From Yamagishiella unicocca (taxonomy: Eukaryota > Chlorophyta > Chlorophyceae > Chlamydomonadales > Volvocaceae): 64,000 bases of DNA. Each line of letters starts with the position of its first letter. Positions within the stretch are counted from its first letter, which is position 1. Under the pieces are notes generated by a model. The model saw only the letters and a program-made list of their open reading frames with translations, was not told the origin of the DNA and ran no database searches. This document shows positions 1 to 12,400 of the stretch, piece after piece. Location: assembly GCA_003116995.1 (NCBI GenBank), contig BDSL01000014.1:62001-126000 (forward strand). Reading direction: 5' to 3'. Both the position numbers and the translations under genes were made by a program.

Positions 1-1497
1 GGAGGAGGGTGATGTTGGGTTTCGCTGGCTGGATGGCGGTGACAGGCGCCGCCTCCCCGTGGTATATATACCCCCCATAGGACCCGGGTCGCAGCTCCAG
101 GGGCGGCGCGGCGGGTCGGGCAGGCAACTGCCCGCAACCCAGTCACGATTCGGCGATACCCTTGCACCCCGCAGTGGCCCACCGCCCACCCACCGCAACC
201 GGCTGTGACACGCAACCCCCCCGTCCTCACCCCCCCACACACAGACACCAACTACGCTTCCCATGTTGAGTTACCGGTTCTTTGATGTAACCTCCTCCCC
301 CCCCCCACACACACACCGCTGCCTCATGCCGCCTGTCCACTCAGCGGCGGCGACAAGCTGTGGAGGCGGTGTATGAGGCGCGGCCGGTGCCTGGCGACCA
401 GCAGCGGATTCCTGGCATCGGGGAGGGCGCGCACTGGCACGCGTGAGGGGCGGGGCGGAGGGGGCCGCAGCTGTTGGGCGCGGGGCGGGAAGCATCGTTT
501 TTGCGTTATGTGCGGGTGTGTAATACGACTAATATGCCGTACACAGGTTGGATCCGGATTGAAATTTCCAGGGATCGCTGAGCGAGTGATGACGGCAGCG
601 AGTGATGACGGTGCGGGGTTACGCCGGGCGGAGGGCGTGCACGGGATCAGGGGCGGGGAGTAGCGAGGATATTTGTGGAGGCGACATAGGGTGCATTAGG
701 GGACAAAGAGAAAATGAGCGTTTGGAGGGATGGGGGGCTGAGGTGCTAGTGCCCCGGCAGCTGCTGCTGCAACTGCCGCTGGTTCTGCCGCCGCTGCTAC
801 TGTGTGAACCCGTTCACGCAGCGGCGCCCTAGCTGCCGCCCGAACAGTGGGTCTGCGGCCCCTGCTAGCTACTCCTTTGCGGCGCTGTAGGAAGATGTGT
901 GCACAAGGCAGCGGTAGTCGGGTGGTGTAGCTGTAATCGGGTGGTGTGGGCACAAGGCAGCGGTAGTCGGGCGGTGTGGGCGGGAGGGCCGTGGGTGTGT
1001 ATATACAGCTACAGCTTAACGTGCATATGTAGGCATGGAGGAAGGGTTCCGCCTTGTATCCCCCCCGGCAATCGAACCTGAGAGGCTTCGGTTCTGCCGT
1101 GCGGCAGGAAAGGGCATGGGACGCAGGAAGGGAGTGTCGGTAAACGTCGCCAGCGCGTTAGGTCAGACCCCTTGCGTGTCCAAATGCGCACAGGGGTCGT
1201 GCTTGAATGACGTCTCAGACATGGACATTAGCGCTGAGTTTTGTAAGAACAAGGCAAGCTCTTCCTTCCGCCGCGATGCAAAGCTGTCGCGATTGCTCCG
1301 GAACCACGAGCCTGGTGGGGTTGGTGGCCAGCAAGGCACGGTATGTGTTTGCCATCATAACATTATAATCACATATAAGGACACACGTGTGCATACTTGG
1401 GATGCAATCGCAGGCTATGCGTTGACAAGGGTCACGGTTTCAACCTGAGGTGCCCTGCACAGAGCAGAGTTCATAACATTATAGTATTTATAATAGC
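1..1497. other. Upstream region of KH gene, no confident gene
   Basis: No gene could be supported here. Around 243-293 lies one copy of a short dispersed repeat whose core reads gagttaccggt and which recurs at 3058 and 11297. An open frame starts with ATG at 1221 and could splice out at 1340 (acg then gtatgt), but its phase does not fit the KH gene's first exon at 1498. It is therefore either a 5' leader ORF or chance. The last 150 bases before 1498 are AT-rich (attatagtatttataatag), which suits a promoter or leader. Confidence 0.4.
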
Positions 1498-4199
1498 ATG
1501 AGTCCGGCGCCAGCTTTACGGGAACCCGTGCAATCGATAGCGTTGCCGCATAATGTCCCAGCAACTGCGATTTTAGGTCAACGCGGCAAGCTCGTGAATC
1601 GGGTACGCCAACTGACTGGCGCGACATTACACTACAAGCCGGAAGATCATCGTGTGGATATTAACGGGCGGCCGAGAGATGCCGCGGCGGCGGCTCGGCT
1701 GCTGGAACAAGCCGTGGAACATTATCAATACTCAGGTATCGCTGTCCCTGTAAGCGATCACTCAATAAACATCCCGTGCACGCCGCTGGCTGCTCCAGCT
1801 TTGCCCCAAACCCTTGCATCGGCTAGTCATCCACTTCGACGCCTCGTGCTCCCTCCCTGCAGGCCTGCAATTCTGTCGCAAGCAGATAATCAACATCCTC
1901 AGCCCAGACCTCTGCAATGCATCGGCTCTGCAGCTCCTGCCTTGCAGCCGGCCTGTGACGACGCCCGGCGGCAGCGTCGATGGCTTCGTCCTCTCGCCGG
2001 TTGACGCCAACGGAAACCCTATCAGCGCCGCCTCCGCCTCCACATCTTCCAGCCCATCCAACGGGAGACAGCAGCCCGGCGCCTCCACTTCCAACTCCTC
2101 GGATTCGGATGACGCGCCGAGCTCGATGCCGCGAGGGGGCAAGCTAACCATGTCTCTGCTGCGCCCCGCTTCCGACTTGGACGCTTCCCTGCAGCAGCTG
2201 ATCGACCTAGCAGCCACCATCTCCGTGCAGCACCCCGCGGAATGCGACCGGGCCGAGCTGCGGCTGTACCTGGGCAAGGTGGTCGTCTGCGACCTCACCA
2301 CCAGCGCTCGCTCGCTGCCTCCCGAGGCGCTGCTGGACTGGACCTACCCTCACAACGGCCGGGCGGTGTTCGAGTCGTCGCTGCCGCAGGACACCATCCG
2401 CTCCCTGGACAGGTGCCTAGGGGCTGGGGGGCTGTCGGGCAGGGCTGCCGGGCTGCTGCGGTTGAGGCGGCGGCGCTGGGGGCTGCGCGGCGGTGCTGGG
2501 GGAACCCGTGGGCCGGCACTGGAAAGTAAAAGCGATGAGGAAACGTTTGGTACACTCGTTTGGAGTTGCATGCTGGAGAAGCTGGTTTAGGTATGCGAAG
2601 CCGGGGGTCGAGTGTCGCCCCGGGCTGCTATGTCTAGACGAACTCCAACAAGGACCCCGAGCGGTTTAGAGACACGTTTTGGGAACCCGGTTTTGGATGC
2701 ATGGTGGAGAACGTGGTGAGGTGGCTGGACATGCTAGAACGAGGCTTGTCGAAGCCCTGATCCGCCCGAGCCTGGATACAGACCGTGACCGTGTTGATCA
2801 AGCAAGCTACCGCTCTTGGCTAGCGAGCTTCCGCTGCAGGATGCCGAAGTTGCGCAGCGCCACCGTGGGGAGGCCATAAGACGGCGATAGCGCCAGCGAG
2901 CACCCGCGGGGCTGGGGACTGGAGCGGCGGGGCTGCGTGGCGGCGCTGTGCATTACATGTCCAGAGTAGCCCGTTAACGACACGCAGGAGCTTCCCTCCC
3001 CATCCCCCTACTGACCCACCGGCGCGTACACACACACAAACACACACCCGCCCAGCTACATTTCCCATGTCGAGTAACCGGTCCTTTTCTGTAACCTCCT
3101 CCCGCCCGCGCAGGTACCTGACGTCTCGAGGTCTGGCGCCCACCCAGCAGGTCAAGTCGGCCTCCCTGCACCTGGAGTCATCCATTCCGTGGATCCAGTA
3201 TCACCCCACCTTCACCGTCGGCAGCGACGGGCAGCTGCGGCTGTCCAAGCTGGAGACGCTGGGCTGCAAGCCGCTCACGGTGGCGCTGGTGGGGCCGCCG
3301 GAGAGTACGGATGTACGGCTGCGGTTCGTGGCTTCCGTACAGCACGGCAATGAGGACCCGGTGGCGGCGGAGCTGCGGCGGCGGCAGGGGGAGTTTGCGC
3401 TGGTCAACAACGTGCAGGTGGGATGGGCGCCGTGGCTGTTGTGTGGGCGGGGGCTGTGAGGACGCAGCAAGGTTAGGCGAACCAGGGGAGGGCGTGACAC
3501 CATCAACTAAGTTGGTGCTCGTCAAGGTGATGGCAGTGAGGCGTCGGGGGCTGGGTGTGTGTGTGAGGGGCTGGGGTGTGCGTGAGGGGCTGGGTTCGTG
3601 GTTGGTGGTTGGTTGGTTGGGTTGTCCAAATGAGGTGGAGCCATGTGGGCCGGGGCCTTTCCCTTCGCACCCTGTGCTCGCCACCTTCCCCCAACAACAC
3701 GTGCTCCACTGCCTCCTGACCGCAGGTAACGGTACCCAACGACCTGGCCTCTTTAGACCTCACCCTCACCTCGGCGCGTGTAAAGCTCAAACGGGTGTAC
3801 GTCTCCGCGGAGCCGCTGCCGCCGCCCACCGCAGCCGCCGCAGCCCCAGCCGCTGCAGCCGTCGCCCCAGTGGCGGCTGCCGCCGCCGCCGGCACAAAGC
3901 GGCCTCGCGTCACCAAGCGCGCCGCCGCGGCGGCCGCCGCCGCCGCCGCGGCGGCCCCCCCGGCGGAGCCTCCGCTGCCCGCCGTCAGCCTCAAGGTCTC
4001 TGTGGCGGCGGTTGTGGACAACCTGGGCGGCAAGCGGCTGGAGGTTACGTTGAGCTGCCCGGAGATCAACGATCTGCTCATGGACATGCACCGGCAGCGG
4101 GCCGAGGCGCCCGGCAGCAGGGAGCTGTTGGCGGCGCGGCTGCGGTCGCTGCTGGGCCACGTGGAGGACCTGAGGCGTAACGTGGAGTTCGTGCCGTGA
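1498..4199 (+). CDS. KH-domain protein, unknown function
   Basis: Four exons join in phase: 1498-1735, 1863-2412, 3114-3417 and 3726-4199, giving 521 residues. Residues about 15-76 read as a type I KH fold: the GxxG loop is GQRG at 27-30, followed by VNRVRQLTGA and a conserved helix ending QAVEHY. KH folds bind single-stranded RNA or DNA, so a nucleic-acid role is inferred. Residues about 150-400 have a well-ordered composition but I do not recognise the fold. Exon 4 holds two long Ala runs around a KRPRVTKR basic patch that could act as a nuclear signal. The start is the first ATG after an in-frame TAA. The TGA at 4197 sits inside a good donor (cc then gtgagg), so the true C-terminus may lie in later exons. 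Introns are GT-AG; intron 2 (2413-3113) carries dispersed repeats. Confidence 0.75.
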
Positions 4200-4582
4200 G
4201 GGGAGAGTGAGAGGGGAGCGTGAGGGGAGCACCGAGACTAGGTGCGGACTCGAACCCGGGGCTCCGTGACTGGGGCGGGTGACAGATAGCGTGAGTGGGC
4301 AGCGACATGTGCCGTTGTGGGGCTGGGAGTGCAGGCGGCGGCAGCAGCGGTGATGACCTCGGCGGCGAAAGCGGCAGTAGCAGGCAGCAGTCGGGGGCGC
4401 AGTTAGTCCTGCGAGGGACGACGTGAGGGGTGTGGTCTCGTGGGCTGTGACGGTACTGGGGGTGAGAGCAGCGGCAGCAGCAGCAGCACCTGGATGCGGA
4501 GCCGCCGGGGCGCTGGGAGGAGTGCGCCCAGCTGACTGGCTTGGCTGGATTGAAACTAGGAACCTGACGAGCGGGGTGTGTG

Positions 4583-4587
4583 TGTAA
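4583..4587 (+). promoter_or_regulatory. Candidate TGTAA polyadenylation signal of KH gene
   Basis: TGTAA is the standard poly(A) signal of volvocine algae. This copy lies 384 nt past the TGA at 4197, a normal distance for a 3' UTR in these algae. A second TGTAA occurs near 4933. Confidence 0.4.
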
Positions 4588-5250
4588 TTTAAGACCTTTA
4601 ACTGAGTGTGGGTATGAGCTATGATGGAGGGGCGCCATTGAGCTATGCGGGTGTGGGTGCACGTGGTGGTGGGGGGAGCCACCGGGCGGTGTGGTCCGGA
4701 TGGACTGGAGGCCCGGGACCCGCCAGCACCAAGCGGTGATGCTTGCTGATGGTGGCGGTGGCACGTCAGGTCGTGGAGGAAGGACGGTCGCCGGCTAGCA
4801 CCCAGGTGGTGGTGGGGTACGTTGTAGCCCCTCCCTAACCACACGTTCCTGGCCGGACATGTCCCCCGCGCCAAGGGGCCTTTGAGCGCTGCTAGGCTGG
4901 CTGCTGCGACCGTGGGCAGTGCCACTGCCTCCTGTAAGCCTCAACGTATTTTTGTGCCCCGTCAGTCAGGAGAAACGTGTCTTGTTGCGATGCATCTGCC
5001 GCGAAGGCTCCCACCTCCCTCCTCATCCTCCTGCTGCCAGCCGATGGGGCGGGCGGCACCGTCCGTCTGCTGTGCGCGCAAGCAGGGAGACCCGAGAATC
5101 AGCACGTGCGGCACAGCGGTATCACTCCACGCCGATCCACTACCACCACAACAGCAGCAACAACGCCTCCGTCCCCGTGGTCCGAACCAACCCACCATGT
5201 CCAGCAGCAGTGCCGCTGCGCATTACTGACCCACCGACTGCGCAGCTCTG

Positions 5251-5330
5251 ATCCTCCGCCCGCGCCCCACAGCTCCCATCCTCCGCCCGTGCCCCACAGC
5301 TCCCATCCTCCGCCCGTGCCCCACAGCTCC
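5251..5330. repeat. Tandem 26-bp repeat, about three copies
   Basis: The unit begins catcctccgcccg and ends ccccacagctcc, repeated head to tail. The units are near-identical, so the expansion is recent. On the plus strand each unit carries a polypyrimidine tract followed by CAG, which resembles a 3' splice site. Confidence 0.7.
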
Positions 5331-6488
5331 TTCAGTATACTGCAGTGCTGCGTCCGAACACACAACCCCACCAGCGAGCGCGCCACCGCCCGCTGTATCG
5401 GTGGCGGCCGCGTGGAGGAGCCTCCTGGTTGTTGTCAGTTCGAGTGCGCCTTGTGCGCGCGCGAGTACTTGAGCCGGCTTGGCAGGGGTCCAAATCACGT
5501 ACACCTGTTCGTCGCAAATGTGCAACCAGATACTGATACTAGTATACCAGCTAAGGCGCCACCATTAGCCGCAAATGCGACCACCCCGAGCCTGACCCAA
5601 CACCCATATTGGCATGAATAAGGAATTCCCGAAGGGATATTTTAGCTGAGGCGATGAACCAAACTCTGCCATCATGTATGCATGTATGCAATATTCAGTA
5701 CGCCCGCAATATTCGTGTCACCGTTCAAAGCCGACCACCCGTGGCTTGTCGCAGATCCATAGCGGCCACCTCGTCGTACCGTACGGCACAGGAGAGGATT
5801 CTTCGCCGGACTGCGTCACCCTCCGCATGCGCACCACCTCCGCAACCAACCCCCATCGCCAGGACTACCGACCTGGCCGCAGCCCACAAACACAGCAATT
5901 TCACGTCTACACAAGGTTGCTGATCGCCTCGCCAGCTGTCCTCCAACTCCGTGGCACCACTGCCCGCGATACCCCCTCAACAGTCCTCAGCAGTCAGCAC
6001 CCGCCACCCGATGACCAGCAGTGGGCTCTGCAGACCTCCGTCAGGTGACCAGGCCTCAGTCCGACGGGGAGGCCAGGGAAGCCCCTGCAGGACACCGCAA
6101 TCTGCGAATGCCCCGACCCGGCGGCACCCCTACCTACACCTCCCCGCCCCTGCAAGTACGCCCCCGGCCGGCACCCCGGATCGCCACCTCGCATGGACCG
6201 GTCAGTCCGTTACCGCCGCAAAGCGCCGCTACAGCAGAAGCAGCAGCCGCTGTCGCGGCTGGCCGCCCTGCTGGTGTCGGCTGCTATCCGCCCCGGATCA
6301 CGCAAGGATCGCTCATCATCGGTCAGCCCAGCAAAGTCACCGCCGGGCAACGTACCGATCCTTTGAACAGCCCTCCCGCCGCCACACTTCCCCGCCCCCC
6401 CAACAAACCCAGATCCGCCGTGGATTCGCGGATTCTCTTATCAATCAAACACCCAGATCCGTCCTGCCGCGCCAGCCGCTAGGCTGCG

Positions 6489-9400
6489 CTAGCGCTTCGC
6501 CGCCGTCTCGCCCTCCCCACCCCCGCTGCTTCGGGTTTCCCTCGAACCCCCGCTGCTTTGGCCTCCGCCAACTGCTCCTGTGCTCCACGCCGCCTCCAGC
6601 GCGGCCTCGTCAACAGTCACCGCGGTGACGGTGTCAAAGTCCCTCAGCTCCTGTTGCTGCTGCTGCTGCTCCACCCCTTGGCCGCTCACCTCGCCCTGCT
6701 GCTGCATCTGCCCTTGTGCCTGCTCAGCCCTGGCCCCCTGCCCGCCGCCTCCATTGAGCGGCCGCTCTTCGTTCACCGGGCCCTGCCCCTGCCCTTGTTC
6801 TTGCTCCTGCGCTTCGCGGCGGGCGCTCCTCCGCTCCGCCTGCTGCAGCAGCGCTCGCGCGATGCGGCCGGTGCGCTGCCCCTCGTCGCCAGGGAGCTCC
6901 GTGGAGGACTGCTGACCGCCGGAGGACACGAGCTGGTCGGCCTGTAGGGGGCCGGGGCAGGAGGGTATGGGGCCCCGGGGCGGGGGGGGCATGTGTATCG
7001 GTATCCGGACGGTGCACTGGTGTTGCTTACTCCGGCGGGCGCAGAAGGTGGAGGTCCTTGGGGGTGTTCCTGGCGTGCGCGTGGTTGCTGGCACCGTTAC
7101 GAGAGCTCCGCCTCCCGCCCTGAGGTCCGCCGGCCCCTGGGCCCCGGTCGGTCCCCAGCACGTCACACTCCTCCGTCACTACACACCCGCCCCCATGCGG
7201 CCCAGCGAACTGGGCTACCTGCGTGAACTCCACCCGCTTGTCCTCCGGGACACCCCCCCAAGCCACCAGGTCGCCAGCCAGGCCCCATTTCTTCTTGAAC
7301 ACCTGGGCGGATGGTAGCGAGGTGAAGTGGACACGCGAGGTGAGGTGGACACGCGAGGTGAGGTGGACACGGGAAATTGAGACTGGTTGGGAAGCGGTAA
7401 GGATTGCAGGTGGTCCAAGCGAGCCTACGTGGTGGTTTGGGGGACGAGGAGCGGAGCGAGGAGGTGCTATAGGGGTTCAACTTGCCCAACGCTCGCACCG
7501 CGGGCATACCTCCGCCACGGTGGGGTTGTCCAGGTAGAAGCACGCGTCCTCCAGCCTCACGGCCACCACGTGGTCGGGCACCCAGTCCACCCACTCGCGA
7601 GCATATGCGCACACGGAGCTAGGACGGAGAGGTGCAGCGGAGGGGCGGGGCGAGGGCGGGGGCGGCAGGACAGTGAGAGGATGGGGGGCGAGAAGACCAG
7701 GTTACACGACATAGGAGACGGAGGGCGGAGACGAGGAAGGGGGGCGGGCGAGAGGCTGGGTGGTGCATCGCGTGAAGGGATGGATAGGGCTGCGTCGCCT
7801 AAACAAGACGCTTGGACGCGTGCACCTATATCCTGTGAAGCAGGAGGAGTGTATGACCATGTACGAGACGTCCGGTAGGGGGGTTGCTTGGAGATCCAAC
7901 GAGGCGTTTGTGTTGATTTACCACGCGTGTATAGTTGTGTACTTGCAGAGTTTTACATGGCTATATGCTAAGATTTTACCTTTGTTAAAATAAGAATGGA
8001 CAAGGTACTAATATAAAGATACTTTAGGTTAGGAAAACAAGTTTTGTAGGGATGGGATCCAGCGGATAGAGAGCGTGTGCGCCACCCGGACGACCACGCA
8101 AGCACTTTCCTCCTCCGCTTCGCCCCGTGCGGGCCGCCTCACTCACTTCATGAACGTGGACTCGCATACGGTGAAGAAATCGCACTTGCCCGTGGCCAGG
8201 AAATTGATCAGCTCGTGCGGCTTGGGGCCGTGGAAGTGCACGATGAAGGCGGCGGGGTCGAAGGCGTTGTAGACCTTGGAGTTGAAAGCCTGGCTCAGCA
8301 GGCGGGCCCGAAGGTCCTGCTCGTAGAACTACAGGGAGGGGGGAGCGACCCCAGGGGGACAGGGAAACAGGGTTTGGAGCGCAGGCGCTGTATCGTCCCC
8401 GTGGTTTCGGAGCGGAGCATTCTGGCGGAGGCTGGAGGCGAGCGCGGCCAGAGGCGCAGCGCGTAAGGCCCGCTTCCAAACAGCGGAGCCGCTGCCATGC
8501 GCTCCTCCCGACCCGCGGGTCGGCATCGCCATTCCTTCGGGCCCTCACCTTGTTCAAGATGCCTTGGTCTGCCGGGCCGTAGTTGGTGTAGTACAGTCCG
8601 TTGTCGTTGTCCAGCATCATGGTGATGAAGGCCTGGTAGTTCTGGCGCATGGTGGGCAGGTTGGCAACCATGATGCCGGCGTTGTACGGAAACATGTTGA
8701 CGAACTCGTACGACATGGACACGGAGTGCGGCAGCGGCAGGCCTGGCGGCAGGTGGGGCAAGGGGTTGGGTGGAGGGGGAGTGGCGGCAGGTGGGACAAG
8801 GGGTTGGGTGGAGGGGGAGTGGCGGCAGGTGGGAAAGGGGGTTGGGTGGAGGGGGAGTGGCGGCAGGTGGGACAGGGGGTTGGGTGGAGGGGGAGTGGCG
8901 GCAGGTGGGACAAGGGGTTGGGTGGAGGGGGAGTGGCGGCAGGTGGGACAAGGGGTTGGGTGGAGGGGGAGTGGCGGCAGGTGGGACAGGGGGTTGGGTG
9001 GAGGGGGAGTGGCGGCAGGTGGGACAAGGGGTTGGGTGGAGGGGGAGTGGCGGCAGGTGGGACAGGGGGTTGGGTGGAGGGGGAGTGGCGGCAGGTGGGA
9101 CAGGGGGTTGGGTGGAGGGGGAGTGGCGGCAGGTGGGACAGGTGGGCCCTCGCTACCAGCCAGCCTGCTCCACATCACCCCAGCGCGTCGTACACACGCA
9201 CCTTCCTCCCTTTGCATCCCACCCACCTCACACCACACCAGCTGGTCAGCACCCACCCTCTCGACTTGCGACAACCCCCCCTCCCCTCCACCCCGGCAGC
9301 AACACGTGTGGCCCTCCTCATGAGAACGCAGCCCCTCCCGTGGCCCTCAGCCCCGATCCGTACCGAAGTCGTCCAGCCTGATGGGCTTCCGGAAGTACAC

Positions 9401-12400
9401 GTCAGCATCCGTGTACAGCACGTACGTGTACTGGTCCAAAATAGGCACCACTGGCAGGTCCACTCGCTGGAAGGTGGACACCAGCATGTCTGGGGTCTTG
9501 AACAGGTGGGAGTGGTGCACGTTCTCCTGGGGGAGGCAAGGGGGGAGGCATGGGGGGAGGCAAGGGGGGAGGCAGGGGGGAGGCAGGGGGGGAGGCAGGG
9601 GGGAAGGCAAGGGGGGAGGCAGGGAGGCAGCAAGGAGGGCGGGAGCAGGGATGAGGAGGGTTTGTTTTTGCTGGGTGTGCCGTGCCATGAGGCGCGGGGG
9701 AGAGAGTGCGGAGCGCAGGCTGCTGCTGAGGGCGATACGCCCACCAAGTGTTTTGCACCAGGTAGCAGTCACAGGCTTCAGGTGCTAGGAGGGTGATCCC
9801 GAAGGGCGAGACTGCGCCCACGGGGGCTGAGAGTGCGCCCACGGGGGCTGAGGCGCGCGCGAACTGTTGCTCGACTGTCCGGCTGGCCCCCAAAGCCCCG
9901 CCAGCCTCGGTCCCTAAACTTCGGCAAGACAGGCACTCCGCCTACGAGCCCCACCTTCGCCTTTGACCTTGCCCTGGCCAGCAGCTGGTCCCGCCAGGCG
10001 GGCGTGTGTCGAATGAGGGTGACGTTGTTGTCGAGCAGCCAGGCGGCGATTGGGCTGCTGGCGTTGCCCTGGAAGATGCAGTATGGGTGGAAGGAGCGGG
10101 TGGCCAGGGCTGACCTGCGGGGCGATTGGGCAAGGTACGGTAAGCTAAGGCACGGTAAGGGAAGGCAACGCAGTTCAACGTAGTGTATTATAATGTAGGG
10201 CAAGGGGAGGGGTTTGAGGAAGACCCGTGAATGCGAGAAAAACCGTTTAGCGCAGAAGTTTCGGGATGCATGCCGGAGAACTTGGGTGAGGAAAAGACGG
10301 AGGTCGTTTGTCGACCTTCGGCGGCTAAGCGAAATCGGCGGCGTCTAGACTAACGGAAGCGAGGAGGGGAGGGCAGCAGAGGTCACTAAGTGACACTCGA
10401 GGCACCTATTGGAGGATTGGAGGCACTTGTTTCTATGGACTTGGCAGAACGGAGGGGTGTAGTGTTGGGGCAGAACGGAGGGGTGTGGTGTTGGGGCACG
10501 CCGGCAACCTGCAACCGGCAGGGAACGTACACCGCAAGGCACGGCTCCCCCTCCTTACGCCCACAACCCCCCCTGTACATCCTTCCCCCCGAAACAGCCA
10601 ACCCCGCGGCCACAACGCCGTACCGTACGGCACCCTTGAGCATGTACTCGTACGACGGGCTCCAGCTGTTGTAGGTGAACACCCAGGGCAGGCGGTGCAG
10701 CTCCGGCAGCATGGTGGCCAGGGGGATGTTGCCGCCGTTGTAGTAGGCGGCCCACTGGCCCCGGTGCCGCCGCTCCATAAGGCCCAGCGCCGCGAAGGTG
10801 GACACGCTGTTGCCGATGAACCTGTGGGTTGGAGCAGCGCGAGCGAGGGTGTCTTCCGTGCTCAGAACACACACACACACACACACCGCACATTGGAAGC
10901 ATCTCCACCCCACCCCACCCCCAGGACAGACGTCAAAACGCCTGTTCTAAACGGTTTTTTGGGGCATCCACGGGTCTTCCTCGAAACCCCACCCCCAGGA
11001 CAGACGTTGTGCGATCTCCAATGGATGGTATTCCTAGCAGCCAGCGTACGGAGAGCATGTGACGACGGCAGCATGGAACTGTGTGCCCGCCTGCCGCTCG
11101 GCACCACCACCACCCGGCACCGCACGCACCGCGCCATCCCCCACGTCACCGGGTTTCCTCTCAATCCCCCCGCTACAGCACGTTATTCTCTTCCTCTTCC
11201 CTTAACCCACCGTCGCCGAGTCAGTTTCTGCGGCAGTCAACCCAAGTCCAGTAGCACGCGAGCGCGTCCAGGTGTCCGAAGACTATGCACCAGCTACACT
11301 TCCCATGTCGAGTTACCGGTCCTTTTCTGTAACACCCCCCACGCACGGCCCCCCACGCGCCACCTGCCTGTTGGCCCTCATCCCCACGAAGTACTCCACC
11401 ATGGCGTTGTACTCCCGACCCCGGCGGGCCGCGCCCGGGGCCTGCTTAGGAAACACCTCCTCGCTGGTGACCACGCGGTAGCCCGCAGCGGCCAGCAGGG
11501 CCATTGACTGGCAGCAATGTGATGAGGGGCGAGGGGCAGCGATGAGGGGCGTTAGGAGGGGCATTAGGAGGGGCATTAGGAGGGGCATTAGGAGGGGCAT
11601 TAGGAGGGGCATTAGGAGGGGCATTAGGAGGGGCATTAGGAGGGGCATTAGGAGGGGCATGAGGAGGGGCATTAGGAGGGGCATTAGGAGGGGCATTAGG
11701 AGGGGCATTAGGAGGGGCATGAGGAGGGGCATTAGGAGGGGCATTAGGAGGGGCATTAGGAGGGGCATTAGGAGGGGCATTAGGAGGGGCATTAGGAGGG
11801 GCGTTAGGAGGGGCGGAGCCACTGATGGAGGCGCCGCTGCCCCTGCTGTTGCCGCCCAAGCCGCCGGCCGGCACGGCTAGCCGATTACCCATGCCCTCAC
11901 CCCCTGGGGCCCGTAACCCCTCCCCGGGGGGGGGGGTTCGAGGAAGACCCGTAACCCCTCCCGGGGGGGGTGGCTCCGGAACCACCCACCTTGTCCCGAC
12001 GCTCCTTTTCCACGTCCTCCCAATACGACCCCACGTACAACGTCGTACTGTTGGACAGGCCGAACAGCGCAAGCCGCGCCCCGATCTCGTCCGTGTGGCT
12101 GTTGCAGTTGTCCCGAACGATTCCGTCGGCGATGGCCTCCCACCGCCTGCGGACCGGTGTTGGTGGGTTGGTGGGTTGGTGCGTTGGTGGCTTGGTGGGT
12201 TGGTGGCTTGGTGGGTTGGTGCGTTGGTGGGTTGGCGGGGAAACCTGTGGGTTGGTGGGCCCCGCTGTGCAGCAGGCACAGCAGCGACACGCTAACCCAC
12301 CTCGCCGCCTCACCATCAACCCAGCAACCTCCTCGGCCACACCTCCCCCTCCCGTTTCCCGCGGGGATCCTCGCTTCCGTCAGCCTAGACGCCGCCGCCG

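Larger units (their letters stand above)
4200..6488 (+). other. C-rich stretch between convergent genes; possible extra exons
   Basis: This is either the 3' UTR of the KH gene plus spacer, or further exons of it. Several plus-strand frames are open and Pro/His/Ser/Arg-rich. The best candidate begins after the AG at 4969: spliced to a donor at 4195 it would extend the KH protein in phase for about 90 residues. Another open frame follows an acceptor at 6047 and stops with TAG at 6480-6482, seven bases before the stop of the convergent glycosyltransferase. The strand is so C-rich that Pro/Ser/His frames arise by chance, so I do not call a gene. A 26-bp unit ending in ccccacag repeats three times at 5251-5330. 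Confidence 0.35.

Noticed and set aside
3753..4925. 390-codon minus-strand frame opposite KH exon 4
   Set aside because: Its Ala/Gly/Arg run mirrors the poly-Ala exon on the other strand; no motifs, and the plus strand has splice-phase support.
8745..9148. CRISPR-like regular array
   Set aside because: Units are contiguous 38-mers without unique spacers, in a eukaryotic intron.
8564..9796. Plus-strand 410-codon frame rich in [12 protein letters not shown] repeats
   Set aside because: It is the antisense reading of exons 8-9 and the 38-bp intron array; the repeat period, not coding selection, keeps it open.
11542..11880. Plus-strand RRGIRRGI repeat protein
   Set aside because: Antisense translation of the same 12-bp array with no start context or conserved flank.
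11446..12279. Minus-strand frames with NAPPNAPP or LLMPLLMP repeats
   Set aside because: They read through the 12-bp intron array; only the short conserved segments at each end belong to exons.
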